Below are positions 25,735 to 37,919 of a stretch of 64,000 nt of DNA, piece by piece (positions within the stretch are counted from its first letter, which is position 1; every line of letters starts with the position of its first letter). Source of the DNA: Aquimarina sp. MAR_2010_214 (GTDB lineage Bacteria; Bacteroidota; Bacteroidia; Flavobacteriales; Flavobacteriaceae); assembly GCF_002846555.1 (NCBI RefSeq), contig NZ_PJMS01000001.1, forward strand, positions 2,232,001-2,296,000, given 5' to 3'. Made by a program: the position numbers and the translations under genes. The notes below the pieces were generated by a model that was given only the letters and a program-made list of their open reading frames with translations, was not told the origin of the DNA and made no database searches.

Positions 25735-26172
25735 ATGGCTAAAGAGATAGGTAAAGTAGTAAAATTACAAGTGCGTGGAGGAGCGGCAAACCCATCCCCA
25801 CCAGTTGGACCTGCTTTAGGTGCTGCCGGAGTAAATATCATGGAATTCTGTAAGCAATTCAATGGTAGAACACAAGATAAAGCTGGTAAAGTATTACCAG
25901 TTGTAATTAATGTGTATACAGACAAGTCTTTTGACTTTGTTATTAAAACTCCACCAGCAGCTGTTCAGATACTGGAAGCAGCAAAACAGAAAAAAGGTTC
26001 TGGAGAGCCTAATCGTAAAAAAGTAGCTAGTGTTACTTGGGATCAAGTTCGTACAATCGCAGAAGATAAAATGCAGGATTTAAATGCATTTACTGTAGAA
26101 TCTGCTATGAAAATGATTGCTGGTACCGCTCGTTCAATGGGTGTAACTGTAAAAGGACAAGCTCCTTTTTAA
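25735..26172 (+). CDS. rplK: 50S ribosomal protein uL11
   Basis: The 145-residue protein is uL11, beginning [32 protein letters not shown] and ending [11 protein letters not shown]. It forms part of the GTPase-associated centre. It is first of the four ribosomal protein genes before rpoB, 18 bases from rplA. Confidence 0.97.
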   Translation: MAKEIGKVVKLQVRGGAANPSPPVGPALGAAGVNIMEFCKQFNGRTQDKAGKVLPVVINVYTDKSFDFVIKTPPAAVQILEAAKQKKGSGEPNRKKVASVTWDQVRTIAEDKMQDLNAFTVESAMKMIAGTARSMGVTVKGQAPF

Positions 26173-26190
26173 TCCAAAAACGTTTACAAA

Positions 26191-26886
26191 ATGGCAAAAG
26201 TAACCAAAAAGCAAAAAGAAGCAAAAGCTAAAGTTGATAGCAACAAAGCATATTCGGTAGAAGAAGCTTCTTCTTTAATAAAAGAAATAACAAACGTGAA
26301 TTTTGATGCTTCTGTAGATCTAGCTGTTCGTTTGAACGTAGATCCGCGTAAAGCAAATCAAATGGTACGTGGTGTGGTAACATTACCTCACGGAACAGGA
26401 AAAGATGTTAAAGTATTAGCATTAGTAACACCAGATAAAGAAGCTGAAGCAAAAGAAGCAGGTGCTGATTTCGTTGGCCTTGACGAATACCTTGATAAAA
26501 TCAAAGGTGGATGGACAGATGTTGATGTAATCATCACTATGCCTAGTGTTATGGGTAAATTGGGACCATTAGGTAGAGTATTAGGACCTCGTGGATTAAT
26601 GCCTAACCCTAAAACAGGAACAGTAACTATGGATGTTGCAAAAGCAGTTTCTGATGTAAAGGCAGGTAAAATTGATTTCAAAGTAGATAAAACAGGTATT
26701 GTTCATGCAGCAATAGGTAAATCTTCTTTCGATGCCGATAAAATAGCTGGAAATGCTAAAGAATTATTAACAACATTAGTAAAGTTGAAACCACAGACTG
26801 CAAAAGGAATATATATTAAGTCAATATATATATCTTCTACAATGAGTCCTGGTGTAGAGATTGATACTAAAAACTATGCTGGGTAA
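26191..26886 (+). CDS. rplA: 50S ribosomal protein uL1
   Basis: The 231-residue protein is uL1, with [20 protein letters not shown] and [26 protein letters not shown]. It forms the mobile L1 stalk near the E site and in many bacteria represses its own operon. Only 2 bases separate it from rplJ. Confidence 0.97.
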   Translation: MAKVTKKQKEAKAKVDSNKAYSVEEASSLIKEITNVNFDASVDLAVRLNVDPRKANQMVRGVVTLPHGTGKDVKVLALVTPDKEAEAKEAGADFVGLDEYLDKIKGGWTDVDVIITMPSVMGKLGPLGRVLGPRGLMPNPKTGTVTMDVAKAVSDVKAGKIDFKVDKTGIVHAAIGKSSFDADKIAGNAKELLTTLVKLKPQTAKGIYIKSIYISSTMSPGVEIDTKNYAG

Positions 26887-26888
26887 TT

Positions 26889-27410
26889 ATGACAAGAGAA
26901 GAAAAATCACTAGTAATTGATGACTTAACTGCTCAGTTAGCTGATAACACTAATATCTATTTAGCTGATATTTCAGGTTTAGATGCAGGAACAACTTCAA
27001 ATTTACGTAGAGCTTGTTTTAAAGCTAATGTATCATTAAAAGTAGTTAAGAACACACTCCTTGCAAAAGCAATGGAGAATTCAGATAAAGATTTTGGAGA
27101 ATTACCAACTACATTAAAGGGTAATACATCCATTATGTTTGCTGAAACCGGTAATGCACCAGCAAAGGTTATTAAAGAGTTTCGTAAGAAATCTGAAAAG
27201 CCTTTATTAAAAGGAGCATTTATAGAAGAAGCAGTATATGTTGGAGATGAAAACTTAGACGCTTTAGTTAATATTAAATCTAAAGAAGAAGTTATCGGAG
27301 ATATTATTGGTCTATTACAGTCACCTGCTAAGAATGTTATTTCAGCATTAAAGTCAAGTGGTGGTACTATATCCGGTATTCTAAAAACATTATCCGAAAA
27401 AGAAGGATAA
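26889..27410 (+). CDS. rplJ: 50S ribosomal protein uL10
   Basis: The 173-residue protein is uL10, starting MTREEKSLVIDDLTAQLADNTNIYLADISGLDA, with LKGNTSIMF in the middle and a C-terminal helix that carries L7/L12 dimers. It begins 2 bases after rplA, so there is no room for the separate L10 leader found in Proteobacteria. Confidence 0.97.
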   Translation: MTREEKSLVIDDLTAQLADNTNIYLADISGLDAGTTSNLRRACFKANVSLKVVKNTLLAKAMENSDKDFGELPTTLKGNTSIMFAETGNAPAKVIKEFRKKSEKPLLKGAFIEEAVYVGDENLDALVNIKSKEEVIGDIIGLLQSPAKNVISALKSSGGTISGILKTLSEKEG

Positions 27411-27478
27411 TAAATAGTAGTGTACGCACTTTTTAACAATTATATTTCAATTAAAAAAATTATTTAAAACGATAGAAA

Positions 27479-27856
27479 ATGGCAGATTTAAAAGATTTCG
27501 CAGAACAATTAGTTAACTTAACAGTAAAAGAAGTTAATGAATTAGCTGGTATATTAAAAGAAGAATATGGTATCGAACCTGCTGCTGCTGCAGTAGCTGT
27601 AGCTGCTGGCGGTGGTGCTGGTGGTGGAGATGCTGCTGAAGAAAAAACTGAATTTGATGTAATCCTTAAGGCTGCAGGTGGTGCTAAACTAGCTGTTGTG
27701 AAACTTGTAAAAGAACTTACAGGTCTAGGTCTTAAAGATGCTAAAGGATTAGTTGATGAAGCTCCTAAAGCAATCAAAGAAGGAATATCTAAAGATGAAG
27801 CAGAAGCTCTTAAAGCACAATTAGAAGAGGCTGGAGCTGAGGTTGAGCTTAAATAA
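27479..27856 (+). CDS. rplL: 50S ribosomal protein bL12 (L7/L12)
   Basis: The 125-residue acidic protein has the N-terminal dimerisation domain, an Ala/Gly-rich hinge (about 37-50) and the C-terminal domain with [36 protein letters not shown]. It recruits translation factors to the ribosome. A 68-base gap separates it from rplJ, and a long hairpin follows before rpoB. Confidence 0.97.
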   Translation: MADLKDFAEQLVNLTVKEVNELAGILKEEYGIEPAAAAVAVAAGGGAGGGDAAEEKTEFDVILKAAGGAKLAVVKLVKELTGLGLKDAKGLVDEAPKAIKEGISKDEAEALKAQLEEAGAEVELK

Positions 27857-27878
27857 GCTTACCATATATTGACATATA

Positions 27879-27921
27879 GGTTTAGACCCATCATGCAATG
27901 ATGCCTGATGAGGTCTAAACC
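27879..27921 (+). promoter_or_regulatory. 15-bp hairpin in the rplL-rpoB spacer
   Basis: Arm 27879-27893 pairs with 27906-27910 plus 27912-27921, with a single bulged A at 27911 and a 12-base loop. No T tract follows. In E. coli the rplL-rpoB spacer carries an attenuator and an RNase III site; this hairpin occupies the equivalent position and may set the ribosomal protein to polymerase ratio. Confidence 0.6.
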
Positions 27922-27994
27922 ATTTTGCGTATATAAACATGAAGTTTTAAAAATACGCACCCTTTTTTAAATTTTAATTTAATTCCGTCCATTG

Positions 27995-30900
27995 ATGTTA
28001 GCAACGCAAACTGAAAGATTGAATTTCTCTTCTGTAAAGAATAGACCTGATTATCCTGATTTCCTAGATATTCAGATCAAATCCTTCCAGGATTTCTTTC
28101 AACTAGAAACAAAATCTGAAGAAAGAGGAAACGAAGGTTTATATAATACCTTCATGGAAAACTTCCCGATTACGGATACCCGTAATCAATTTGTACTAGA
28201 ATTTATAGATTATTTTGTAGATCCTCCAAGATATGATTTACAAGAGTGTATAGAAAGAGGTCTTACGTATAGTGTACCTTTAAAAGCTCGTCTAAAACTA
28301 TTCTGTACAGACCCAGAACACGAAGATTTTGAGACTATTGTTCAGGACGTGTATCTTGGTACAATTCCTTATATGACACCCAGCGGTACTTTTTGTATTA
28401 ATGGGGCAGAACGAGTAGTCGTATCTCAATTACACCGTTCACCAGGGGTATTCTTTGGACAATCATTCCATGCCAATGGAACTAAATTATATTCTGCAAG
28501 AGTAATTCCTTTTAAAGGTTCTTGGATAGAATTTGCTACCGATATTAATAGTGTAATGTACGCTTATATCGATAGAAAGAAAAAATTACCGGTAACTACA
28601 CTTTTCCGTGCAATTGGTTTTGAACGTGATAAAGATATTTTAGAAATATTTGACCTTGCAGAAGAGGTAAAAGTTTCTAAGTCCGGATTGAAAAAAGTTT
28701 TAGGTCGTAAGTTAGCAGCTCGTGTGTTAAACACGTGGCATGAAGATTTTGTGGATGAAGATACAGGAGAGGTTGTGTCTATTGAGCGTAACGAGATCGT
28801 TTTAGACCGTGACACTATCTTGGATAAAGATCATCTTGAAGAGATTATAGAGTCTGGAGCAAAAACTATTTTGCTTCATAAAGAGGATAATCAAAAAGGA
28901 GATTACGCAATTATCCATAATACATTGCAAAAAGATCCTACCAACTCTGAAAAAGAAGCGGTAGAACATATATACCGTCAATTACGTAATGCAGAACCGC
29001 CTGATGAAGAAACGGCAAGAGGTATTATTGACAAGTTATTCTTCTCTGATCAACGTTACAACCTTGGTGAAGTAGGTCGTTATAGAATGAACAAGAAATT
29101 GGGACTTGATATCGCAATGGATAAGCAAGTGCTTACCAAAGAAGATATCATTACCATCATAAAATATCTAATAGAATTAATTAATTCTAAAGCTGAAATT
29201 GATGATATCGATCACCTTTCTAACCGTCGTGTTAGAACTGTAGGAGAGCAGTTATCACAACAGTTTGGAGTTGGTTTGGCACGTATGGCTCGTACCATTC
29301 GTGAGCGTATGAATGTTAGAGATAATGAGGTTTTTACACCGATTGATTTGATCAATGCTAAAACCTTGTCATCTGTAATTAATTCGTTCTTTGGTACAAA
29401 CCAGCTATCTCAGTTCATGGATCAAACCAATCCATTAGCAGAGATCACTCATAAACGTAGACTTTCGGCTCTAGGGCCAGGAGGTTTATCACGTGAGCGT
29501 GCAGGTTTCGAGGTACGTGATGTACACTATACACATTATGGTCGTCTATGTCCTATTGAAACTCCTGAAGGACCAAATATTGGTTTAATATCTTCATTAG
29601 CCGTTTTTGCTAAGGTAAACTCTATGGGATTCTTAGAAACTCCATATCGTAAGGTTACTGATGGTAAGGTTGATGTAGCAGAATATAGATATTTAAGTGC
29701 AGAAGAGGAAGAGGAGAAATTGATAGCGCAAGCTAACATTCCTATGACCGATGAAGGAAATATTACTACTGATAAGGTAATTGCTCGTATGGAAGGTGAT
29801 TTCCCGGTAATTGATCCAACTAATGTAAATTATGCCGATGTTGCTCCTAATCAAATTGCATCTATTTCTGCATCTTTAATTCCGTTCTTAGAACATGATG
29901 ATGCAAACCGTGCATTGATGGGATCAAATATGATGCGTCAGGCAGTACCATTATTAAGAGTTGATGCTCCTATTGTAGGTACAGGATTAGAACGTCAGGT
30001 AGCTTCAGATTCTAGAGTATTGATTAATGCAGAAGGAGAAGGAGTTGTTGAGTATGTAGATGCACAAAAGATTACCATTAAATACGATAGAACTGAAGAG
30101 CAAAGAATGGTAAGCTTTGATAGTGATTCTAAAACATATGAGTTAATAAAATTCCGTAAAACGAATCAAGGTACTAATATAAACCTTAAACCAATCGTTA
30201 ATGTTGGCGATCGTGTTAAAAAAGGTCAGGTATTATGTCAAGGATATGCTACAGAAAAAGGAGAGCTTGCACTTGGTAGAAATATGAAAGTAGCCTTTAT
30301 GCCTTGGAAAGGGTATAACTTTGAGGATGCGATTGTGATTTCTGAAAGAGTAGTAAGAGAAGATATCTTTACTTCTATTCATATTGATGAATATTCTCTT
30401 GAGGTTAGAGATACTAAATTAGGTAATGAAGAATTAACTAATGATATCCCTAACGTTTCTGAGGAAGCAACCAAAGATCTTGATGAAAACGGAATGATCC
30501 GTGTTGGTGCAGAAATTAAACCAGGGGATATTCTTATTGGGAAAATTACTCCAAAAGGAGAAAGTGATCCTACTCCGGAAGAGAAACTGTTAAGAGCAAT
30601 CTTTGGAGATAAAGCTGGAGATGTTAAAGATGCTTCTTTAAAGGCTTCTCCTTCTTTACATGGTGTAGTAATTGATAAAAAATTATTTGCCCGTGCTATA
30701 AAAGATAAGAGAAAACGTTCTCAGGATAAAGAAGATATTGAGATTTTAGAAAGATCATACGATACAAAATTCGAATTACTAAAATCTGAATTGATAGACA
30801 AACTATTTACTATTGTTGGAGGTAAAACTTCTCAGGGTGTTATGAATGACCTGGGAGAAGAAGTTCTTCCTAAAGGTAAAAAGTATACTCAAAAAATGCT

Positions 30901-31804
30901 TAACAGTGTTGATGATTATGCTCACCTTACAAAAGGAACATGGACTACCGATGATGCTTTAAATAGTATGGTTGCAGACCTTATCCATAATTATAAGATT
31001 AAAGAAAATGATTTACAAGGTAACCTTCGAAGAGAGAAATTTACGATCTCTGTAGGAGATGAATTACCTTCAGGAATTATAAAACTTGCTAAAGTTTATA
31101 TCGCTAAGAAACGTAAGCTAAAAGTAGGTGATAAGATGGCAGGTCGTCACGGTAACAAAGGTATTGTTGCTCGTATCGTAAGAGAAGAAGATATGCCATT
31201 CTTAGAGGATGGAACACCAGTAGATATTGTATTAAATCCACTTGGGGTACCGTCTCGTATGAACATTGGTCAGATTTATGAAACAGTATTAGGATGGGCC
31301 GGACAAAAATTAGGTAGAAAATATGCTACCCCAATTTTTGATGGAGCGTCTTTAGATCAGATTAATGAATTTACAGATGAAGCGGGGATCCCTAGATTTG
31401 GGCATACCTACCTTTATGATGGAGGAACGGGAGACCGTTTCCACCAACCAGCTACAGTAGGTGTGATTTACATGCTTAAGCTTGGTCACATGGTAGATGA
31501 TAAAATGCACGCACGTTCTATTGGTCCTTACTCGTTGATTACTCAACAACCACTTGGTGGTAAGGCTCAATTTGGAGGTCAGCGTTTTGGAGAGATGGAA
31601 GTTTGGGCGCTAGAAGCTTATGGTGCTTCTGCAACCTTACGTGAGATATTGACGGTAAAATCTGATGATGTTATAGGAAGAGCTAAAACATACGAAAGTA
31701 TTGTTAAAGGTGAGCCTATGCCAGAACCAGGATTACCAGAATCTTTTAATGTATTAATGCACGAATTAAAAGGTCTGGGTCTGGATATCAGATTAGAAGA
31801 ATAG
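27995..31804 (+). CDS. rpoB: DNA-directed RNA polymerase subunit beta
   Basis: The 1269-residue beta subunit is complete. It begins [16 protein letters not shown] and includes the rifampicin-region [40 protein letters not shown], the [17 protein letters not shown] block, [10 protein letters not shown] and the C-terminal [26 protein letters not shown] use the ATG at 27995; a TTG directly before it would add one residue. The rifampicin region shows no change I recognise as a resistance substitution. It is followed after 98 bases by rpoC. Confidence 0.98.
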   Translation: MLATQTERLNFSSVKNRPDYPDFLDIQIKSFQDFFQLETKSEERGNEGLYNTFMENFPITDTRNQFVLEFIDYFVDPPRYDLQECIERGLTYSVPLKARLKLFCTDPEHEDFETIVQDVYLGTIPYMTPSGTFCINGAERVVVSQLHRSPGVFFGQSFHANGTKLYSARVIPFKGSWIEFATDINSVMYAYIDRKKKLPVTTLFRAIGFERDKDILEIFDLAEEVKVSKSGLKKVLGRKLAARVLNTWHEDFVDEDTGEVVSIERNEIVLDRDTILDKDHLEEIIESGAKTILLHKEDNQKGDYAIIHNTLQKDPTNSEKEAVEHIYRQLRNAEPPDEETARGIIDKLFFSDQRYNLGEVGRYRMNKKLGLDIAMDKQVLTKEDIITIIKYLIELINSKAEIDDIDHLSNRRVRTVGEQLSQQFGVGLARMARTIRERMNVRDNEVFTPIDLINAKTLSSVINSFFGTNQLSQFMDQTNPLAEITHKRRLSALGPGGLSRERAGFEVRDVHYTHYGRLCPIETPEGPNIGLISSLAVFAKVNSMGFLETPYRKVTDGKVDVAEYRYLSAEEEEEKLIAQANIPMTDEGNITTDKVIARMEGDFPVIDPTNVNYADVAPNQIASISASLIPFLEHDDANRALMGSNMMRQAVPLLRVDAPIVGTGLERQVASDSRVLINAEGEGVVEYVDAQKITIKYDRTEEQRMVSFDSDSKTYELIKFRKTNQGTNINLKPIVNVGDRVKKGQVLCQGYATEKGELALGRNMKVAFMPWKGYNFEDAIVISERVVREDIFTSIHIDEYSLEVRDTKLGNEELTNDIPNVSEEATKDLDENGMIRVGAEIKPGDILIGKITPKGESDPTPEEKLLRAIFGDKAGDVKDASLKASPSLHGVVIDKKLFARAIKDKRKRSQDKEDIEILERSYDTKFELLKSELIDKLFTIVGGKTSQGVMNDLGEEVLPKGKKYTQKMLNSVDDYAHLTKGTWTTDDALNSMVADLIHNYKIKENDLQGNLRREKFTISVGDELPSGIIKLAKVYIAKKRKLKVGDKMAGRHGNKGIVARIVREEDMPFLEDGTPVDIVLNPLGVPSRMNIGQIYETVLGWAGQKLGRKYATPIFDGASLDQINEFTDEAGIPRFGHTYLYDGGTGDRFHQPATVGVIYMLKLGHMVDDKMHARSIGPYSLITQQPLGGKAQFGGQRFGEMEVWALEAYGASATLREILTVKSDDVIGRAKTYESIVKGEPMPEPGLPESFNVLMHELKGLGLDIRLEE

Positions 31805-31814
31805 TACATGCTAA

Positions 31815-31846
31815 TTCGTACCCTGAGCAAAGTCGAAGGGTACGAA
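31815..31846. repeat. REP-like palindrome between rpoB and rpoC
   Basis: TTCGTACCCT (31815-31824) and AGGGTACGAA (31837-31846) form a perfect 10-bp stem; the loop region reads GAGCAAAGTCGA. The CCCTGAGC-AAGTCGAAGGG type core resembles dispersed palindromes I know from many Bacteroidetes genomes. Only one copy is present here. Confidence 0.6.
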
Positions 31847-31902
31847 TGAAACATAAAACTATTCAATTTTAAATTACAATAATTCTTTAGCAACCATATA
31901 TT

Positions 31903-34900
31903 ATGGCAAGAAATAATGATAAGAATACAGTAAAGAGATTTAATAAAATCTCTATAGGTTTAGCATCTCCTGAGTCGATTTTAGCGGCATCTCAGGGAGA
32001 AGTGCTAAAACCCGAAACTATCAATTATCGTACTCACAAACCTGAGCGTGATGGTTTGTTCTGTGAGCGTATTTTTGGACCTGTAAAGGACTTTGAATGT
32101 GCTTGTGGTAAATATAAAAGAATTCGTTACAAAGGTATTGTTTGTGATCGATGTGGGGTAGAGGTTACCGAAAAGAAAGTACGAAGAGATCGTGTAGGAC
32201 ATATTAATTTAGTAGTTCCTGTAGCGCATATCTGGTATTTCCGTTCTTTACCAAATAAAATAGGATACTTATTAGGACTTCCTTCTAAGAAATTAGATAT
32301 GATTATTTACTACGAACGTTACGTAGTAATTCAACCTGGTATAGCTAAAAATGAAGAAGGTGAAGCTGTACAGAAAATGGATTTCCTTACAGAAGAAGAG
32401 TATTTAAATATTTTAGACAGTCTTCCTCAAGAAAATCTATATCTTGATGATACAGATCCTAACAAGTTCATTGCAAAGATGGGGGCAGAGTGCCTTATCG
32501 AGATTTTGAGAAGAATTGATCTTGATGAACTGTCTTACCAACTAAGACATAAAGCAAATAACGAAACATCTAAACAACGTAAAACAGAAGCATTAAAACG
32601 TCTTCAGGTTGTTGAGTCTTTTCGTGATGCAAATAAAAATAGAGAAAACAATCCAGAATGGATGGTTCTTAAAGTTGTACCAGTAATTCCGCCAGAATTA
32701 CGTCCTTTGGTACCACTTGATGGTGGTCGTTTTGCTACTTCAGATTTAAATGACCTGTACCGTCGTGTGATTATACGTAATAATCGTTTGAAGCGTTTAA
32801 TGGAAATCAAAGCTCCAGAAGTTATTTTGCGTAATGAAAAACGTATGCTTCAGGAATCTGTAGATTCATTATTCGATAATACACGTAAGGCTTCTGCTGT
32901 TAAAACAGATTCTAACAGACCATTAAAATCACTATCCGATTCTTTAAAAGGTAAGCAAGGACGTTTCCGTCAGAACTTACTTGGTAAACGTGTGGATTAT
33001 TCAGCACGTTCTGTGATTGTTGTTGGACCAGAATTGAAATTATTCGAATGTGGTCTTCCAAAAAATATGGCAGCAGAACTTTATAAACCATTTGTGATCA
33101 GAAAATTGATCGAACGTGGTATTGTAAAGACAGTAAAATCTGCTAAGAAAATTATAGATAGAAAAGAGCCTGTTGTTTGGGATATCTTAGAGAATGTCTT
33201 AAAAGGACATCCGGTATTATTAAACCGTGCTCCTACGCTTCACCGTTTAGGTATTCAGGCATTTCAGCCTAAGCTTATTGAAGGTAAAGCAATACAGTTA
33301 CATCCATTGGTTTGTACTGCATTTAATGCCGATTTTGATGGAGATCAAATGGCAGTACACTTACCATTAGGGCCAGAAGCAATTTTAGAAGCTCAGTTGT
33401 TGATGTTAGCATCACACAACATTCTTAATCCTGCTAATGGATCACCAGTAACGGTTCCTTCTCAGGATATGGTTTTGGGTCTTTATTATATGACCAAGTC
33501 TCGTAGATCTACTCCAGAATTAGAAATAAAAGGAGAAGACTTAACGTTCTACTCTCCAGAAGAAGTAGTTATTGCTTATAACGAAAAGAGATTAGATATT
33601 AACGCTAATATCAAAGTCCGTACTAAGGATATCGAAGAAGGAGAATTGGTAACTAAAATTATAGAAACTACTACAGGTAGAGTTTTATTTAATGAGAAAG
33701 TTCCAGAAAAGGCAGGATATATTAACGAAGTATTGACGAAAAAATCACTTAGAGATATTATCGGAGGTATTTTGAAAGTAACAAGTGTTCCTGAAACAGC
33801 AGAATTCTTGGATGAAATCAAAACATTAGGATATAATTTTGCATTCCAGGGAGGATTATCATTCAGTTTAGGGGATATTATTATTCCTAAAGAGAAACAT
33901 ACCATGATTGCTGATGCAAATTCTCAGGTAGACAATATTGTAGCAAACTATAATATGGGTCTTATTACCAACAATGAGCGTTATAATCAGGTAATTGATA
34001 TCTGGACATCTACAAATGCTGAATTGACAGAATTGTCTATGAAGCGTATACGTGAAGATCAACAAGGATTTAATTCGGTGTATATGATGCTTGATTCTGG
34101 TGCAAGGGGATCTAAAGAACAGATTCGTCAGTTAACCGGAATGCGTGGATTGATGGCGAAACCGAAGAAAGCAAGTTCTGCTGGTGGAGAAATTATTGAA
34201 AATCCAATTCTTTCTAATTTTAAAGAAGGACTTTCTATTCTTGAGTACTTTATTTCTACTCACGGTGCTCGTAAAGGTCTTGCAGATACCGCTCTTAAAA
34301 CGGCAGATGCTGGATATCTTACACGTCGTTTGGTTGATGTTGCTCAAGATGTTATTGTTAATATAGAGGATTGTGGTACACTTAGAGGTGTAGAGGTAAC
34401 TCCATTAAAGAAAAATGAGGAAATTATAGAAGGACTTGCCGCTAGAATAGTCGGTAGAACTTCGTTACAGGATGTTATTAATCCATTAACTCAAGAAGTA
34501 TTAGCAGAAGCAGGTGTTGAAATTAGCGATGAAATAGCTAAGATTATTGAGGATTCTCCTGTAGAATCTGTAGAAGTTCGTTCTGCACTTACTTGTGAGG
34601 CAAAGAAAGGAATTTGTGTAAAATGTTATGGTCGTAACCTTGCCACTGGTAAAACAGTACAGCGTGGTGAAGCTGTAGGTGTTGTAGCTGCTCAATCTAT
34701 TGGGGAGCCAGGTACACAGCTTACATTACGTACATTCCACGTAGGAGGTATTGCAGGTAACATTTCTGAAGAAAATCAATTAAAATCTAAGTTTGCCGGT
34801 AAAGCGGAAATTGAAGAACTTAAAACAGTTAAAGGAGAAGATAGTGATGGTAAAGAGATCGATGTAGTAATTTCTCGTACATCAGAAGTTAAGATTATTG

Positions 34901-36201
34901 ATCCAAAAACTAAGATTGTCTTAAGTACAAACCTAATTCCTTACGGTTCTCAATTATTTATCCAGGATGGAGATAAACTAAGTGAAGATCAAGTGATCTG
35001 TCAATGGGATCCATATAATGGAGTTATTATATCTGAGTTTGCTGGTAAAGTTCGATATGAAAATATAGAACAAGGTATTACCTATCAAGTAGAGATTGAT
35101 GAGCAAACTGGTTTCCAGGAAAAAGTAATTTCTGAATCTCGTGATAAGAAAAAGATACCAACATTACATGTATTAGGAAAAGGAGACGAAGTACTACGTT
35201 CTTATAACTTACCTGTTGGAGCCCACCTTATGGTAGATGATAATGATAAGATTAAGGTAGGTAAAATCTTGGTTAAGATTCCTCGTAAGTCTGCCAAAGC
35301 CGGTGATATTACAGGAGGTCTTCCAAGAGTAACAGAATTATTCGAAGCACGTAATCCTTCTAACCCAGCCGTGGTTAGTGAAATAGATGGTGTAGTATCA
35401 TTTGGAAAAATCAAGCGTGGTAATCGTGAGATTATCGTAGAATCCAGAATAGGAGAAATTAAGAAGTATCTTGTAAAACTTTCTAATCAAATTCTTGTTC
35501 AGGAAAATGATTATGTTCGTGCAGGAATGCCATTATCAGATGGATCTACTACGCCAGAAGATATACTTAAAATCAAAGGCCCTTCTGCAGTACAGCAGTA
35601 TTTGGTTAATGAAGTACAAGAAGTATATCGATTACAGGGTGTGAAAATTAATGATAAGCATTTTGAAGTAGTTGTACGCCAAATGATGCGTAAAGTAAGA
35701 ATTCAGGATCCGGGAGATACTATTTTCCTTGAGAATCAATTGGTACATAAAGCTGATTTTATCGAAGAAAATGATGAGATCTTCGGAATGAAGGTTGTTG
35801 AAGATTCGGGAGATAGTGAAAACCTTAAAGAAGGGCAGATAATTTCTCCACGTGATTTAAGAGATGAAAATTCTGCTTTACGTAGAGATGATAAAAACTT
35901 AGTTACTGCAAGAGATGTTTCTCCTGCTACAGCGACTCCAATACTGCAAGGTATTACAAGAGCTTCGCTACAAACTAAGTCCTTTATCTCTGCAGCGTCA
36001 TTCCAGGAAACAACAAAAGTGTTAAATGAAGCTGCTGTAAGCGGTAAAATTGATGATCTTGAAGGTCTTAAAGAAAATGTGATTGTTGGACATAGAATAC
36101 CAGCAGGAACAGGAATGAGAGATTATGAAAGTATCATTGTTGGATCAAACGAAGAGTTTGAAGAACGAATGGAACAGCGACAAGAAGTTAATTATAACTA
36201 A
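31903..36201 (+). CDS. rpoC: DNA-directed RNA polymerase subunit beta'
   Basis: The 1432-residue beta' subunit is complete. The N-terminal zinc ribbon has [23 protein letters not shown]. The catalytic loop reads [12 protein letters not shown], and the trigger-loop region includes [22 protein letters not shown]. The second zinc site is visible as [19 protein letters not shown]. It is the last gene of the secE-to-rpoC block and is followed by a strong terminator at 36209-36237. Confidence 0.98.
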   Translation: MARNNDKNTVKRFNKISIGLASPESILAASQGEVLKPETINYRTHKPERDGLFCERIFGPVKDFECACGKYKRIRYKGIVCDRCGVEVTEKKVRRDRVGHINLVVPVAHIWYFRSLPNKIGYLLGLPSKKLDMIIYYERYVVIQPGIAKNEEGEAVQKMDFLTEEEYLNILDSLPQENLYLDDTDPNKFIAKMGAECLIEILRRIDLDELSYQLRHKANNETSKQRKTEALKRLQVVESFRDANKNRENNPEWMVLKVVPVIPPELRPLVPLDGGRFATSDLNDLYRRVIIRNNRLKRLMEIKAPEVILRNEKRMLQESVDSLFDNTRKASAVKTDSNRPLKSLSDSLKGKQGRFRQNLLGKRVDYSARSVIVVGPELKLFECGLPKNMAAELYKPFVIRKLIERGIVKTVKSAKKIIDRKEPVVWDILENVLKGHPVLLNRAPTLHRLGIQAFQPKLIEGKAIQLHPLVCTAFNADFDGDQMAVHLPLGPEAILEAQLLMLASHNILNPANGSPVTVPSQDMVLGLYYMTKSRRSTPELEIKGEDLTFYSPEEVVIAYNEKRLDINANIKVRTKDIEEGELVTKIIETTTGRVLFNEKVPEKAGYINEVLTKKSLRDIIGGILKVTSVPETAEFLDEIKTLGYNFAFQGGLSFSLGDIIIPKEKHTMIADANSQVDNIVANYNMGLITNNERYNQVIDIWTSTNAELTELSMKRIREDQQGFNSVYMMLDSGARGSKEQIRQLTGMRGLMAKPKKASSAGGEIIENPILSNFKEGLSILEYFISTHGARKGLADTALKTADAGYLTRRLVDVAQDVIVNIEDCGTLRGVEVTPLKKNEEIIEGLAARIVGRTSLQDVINPLTQEVLAEAGVEISDEIAKIIEDSPVESVEVRSALTCEAKKGICVKCYGRNLATGKTVQRGEAVGVVAAQSIGEPGTQLTLRTFHVGGIAGNISEENQLKSKFAGKAEIEELKTVKGEDSDGKEIDVVISRTSEVKIIDPKTKIVLSTNLIPYGSQLFIQDGDKLSEDQVICQWDPYNGVIISEFAGKVRYENIEQGITYQVEIDEQTGFQEKVISESRDKKKIPTLHVLGKGDEVLRSYNLPVGAHLMVDDNDKIKVGKILVKIPRKSAKAGDITGGLPRVTELFEARNPSNPAVVSEIDGVVSFGKIKRGNREIIVESRIGEIKKYLVKLSNQILVQENDYVRAGMPLSDGSTTPEDILKIKGPSAVQQYLVNEVQEVYRLQGVKINDKHFEVVVRQMMRKVRIQDPGDTIFLENQLVHKADFIEENDEIFGMKVVEDSGDSENLKEGQIISPRDLRDENSALRRDDKNLVTARDVSPATATPILQGITRASLQTKSFISAASFQETTKVLNEAAVSGKIDDLEGLKENVIVGHRIPAGTGMRDYESIIVGSNEEFEERMEQRQEVNYN

Positions 36202-36208
36202 TATAAAT

Positions 36209-36237
36209 AGCCTGCCTTCTTAGGCAGGCTTTTTTTT
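36209..36237 (+). terminator. Strong intrinsic terminator after rpoC
   Basis: AGCCTGCCT (36209-36217) and AGGCAGGCT (36222-36230) form a perfect 9-bp GC-rich stem with a TCTT loop, followed by a T8 tract. It closes the ribosomal protein and RNA polymerase operon. Confidence 0.95.
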
Positions 36238-36266
36238 GATCAATCGATTCTAAAATAAAATTAGAT

Positions 36267-36581
36267 ATGGCAGATAATAAAAATCAGAAACAAAATCAAT
36301 TGAATATAGAACTAGATGAAGATGTTGCAGACGGGATCTATAGTAATCTTGCAATTATTAACCATTCAGTTTCAGAATTTGTAGTTGATTTCGTGAACAT
36401 TATGCCGGGTAGACCAAAAAGTAAGGTGAAAAGCAGAATTATTTTAACTCCACAGCATGCCAAAAGATTATTAAAAGCTCTTAGTGATAATGTAAATAGA
36501 TTTGAAGCTGCTCACGGAGAAATTAAAGATTATGAACAAGCACCTATTCCTATGAATTTTGGCCCTACAGGAGAAGCTTAG
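36267..36581 (+). CDS. DUF3467 domain-containing protein
   Basis: The 104-residue acidic protein matches DUF3467, with NIELDEDVADGIYSNLAIINHSVSEFVVDFVN and KSKVKSRIILTPQHAKRLLKAL. The family is widespread in Bacteroidetes and in this phylum often follows rpoC; its function is not established. It lies 29 bases after the rpoC terminator, so expression may depend on read-through or a promoter in the terminator region. No membrane segment or signal peptide is visible. Confidence 0.9.
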   Translation: MADNKNQKQNQLNIELDEDVADGIYSNLAIINHSVSEFVVDFVNIMPGRPKSKVKSRIILTPQHAKRLLKALSDNVNRFEAAHGEIKDYEQAPIPMNFGPTGEA

Positions 36582-36708
36582 ACGGTACTTGAATTCTATT
36601 TATTCTTCATTAGAATATACTTCGTTGGTAGTACAGTTTCTTTTTTATTGAAAAATACTTGAAAAATAAATGATTAGATTTATAAAAGTCATTGTATAAA
36701 AAACTTCT

Positions 36709-37827
36709 ATGAATATCAAACTATCATCAATTCGATTGACTATAGGATTAATTAGTCTTACATTATTTGTTAACTGTCAAAAAGATGATGATTTACCTGT
36801 CAATTCAAATCTAATTTTTGAAGGATTGGATAGCGTTGTAAAAAATCAAATGGTATCATATAATATTCCTGGTGCCAGTATCGCAGTTATTAGAAATGAA
36901 AAGCTTGTGTATACCAATTCTTTTGGCTATTCTAATAAAATAATTAATAAAATAGCAACTAACGATGATTTATATAGAATAGCAAGTATATCAAAACCTA
37001 TTACTGCAATTGCTATTCTAAAATTAGTTGAAGATGGTTTGTTATCTCTTGATCAAAAAGTTTTTGGACCAGATGGGATTTTAGGAGACGAATATGGAAC
37101 TTTACCTGCTAATTCTAATAAAAAATTAATTACAGTTAGTCAGCTTCTAAATCATGAATCAGGTTGGACGAACTCTCCAAATGACCCTGTTTTTTCAGAT
37201 TTTAATAAATCTTTGGATGATTTGATAACTGATATGGTATTACATAGAAAACTTGTTAATCCTCCTGGTTCAGTATATTATTATCTTAATTTCGGCTATA
37301 CCATACTAGGCAGAATCATAGAAAAGATTACAAAAGTTCCTTATGAAGTGTATGTTAAATCAAATATTCTTGAGCCATGTGGGATTTCTAAAATGAAAAT
37401 TGGGAGAAATACTTTAGCTGATAAATATCCAAATGAAGTAACATACTATCAAGGAAGTAATTCTACTAGTAATTCTAATCCTTATGATTATAATATTGTG
37501 CGGATGGATTCTCCCGCTGGATGGATTGCTTCTGCAACTGATCTGGCACGTTTTATTGTCAAAATTGATAGAAACCCTTCTAAACCAGATATTATCTCAA
37601 ATATATTGCTTAATAATTCATTCTTTGCTTCTTCTAGTTGGTATCACACCGGTTCTATGTCTGGTACATCTGGAATTATAAATAAATTAGATGACACATT
37701 AAGTTATGTTGTATTGTTTAATAAAAGGGCTGATCATCATCCAGATATAGTAGAGGATGAATTTAGAAAAGCTTTTGATAAAGAAATTTTAACTATATCA
37801 AAATGGCCAAATGATGATTTGTTTTAA
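36709..37827 (+). CDS. Beta-lactamase-family serine hydrolase lipoprotein
   Basis: The 372-residue protein has a lipoprotein signal (ending VNCQK, Cys near 24). It shows the serine beta-lactamase/PBP4* fold motifs: SISKP (Ser-x-x-Lys), YLNFGY (Tyr-x-Asn) and HTGSMSG near the C-terminus. Members act as D-alanyl-aminopeptidases, esterases or peptidases on cell-envelope substrates, and true beta-lactamase activity is rare. It stands alone between DUF3467 and a decayed methyltransferase. The specific substrate is unknown. Confidence 0.85.
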   Translation: MNIKLSSIRLTIGLISLTLFVNCQKDDDLPVNSNLIFEGLDSVVKNQMVSYNIPGASIAVIRNEKLVYTNSFGYSNKIINKIATNDDLYRIASISKPITAIAILKLVEDGLLSLDQKVFGPDGILGDEYGTLPANSNKKLITVSQLLNHESGWTNSPNDPVFSDFNKSLDDLITDMVLHRKLVNPPGSVYYYLNFGYTILGRIIEKITKVPYEVYVKSNILEPCGISKMKIGRNTLADKYPNEVTYYQGSNSTSNSNPYDYNIVRMDSPAGWIASATDLARFIVKIDRNPSKPDIISNILLNNSFFASSSWYHTGSMSGTSGIINKLDDTLSYVVLFNKRADHHPDIVEDEFRKAFDKEILTISKWPNDDLF

Positions 37828-37919
37828 AGGTCTGAAAGACCGCTTTTTAAAAATTAATACTAGACATTAACTCTAAAATAGATGCTAAACTAAATGTATA
37901 GGTAATAGAATTTTGATAA

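Noticed and set aside
26957..27439. 160-residue minus-strand ORF antisense to rplJ
   Set aside because: It mirrors a conserved ribosomal gene; no independent signals.
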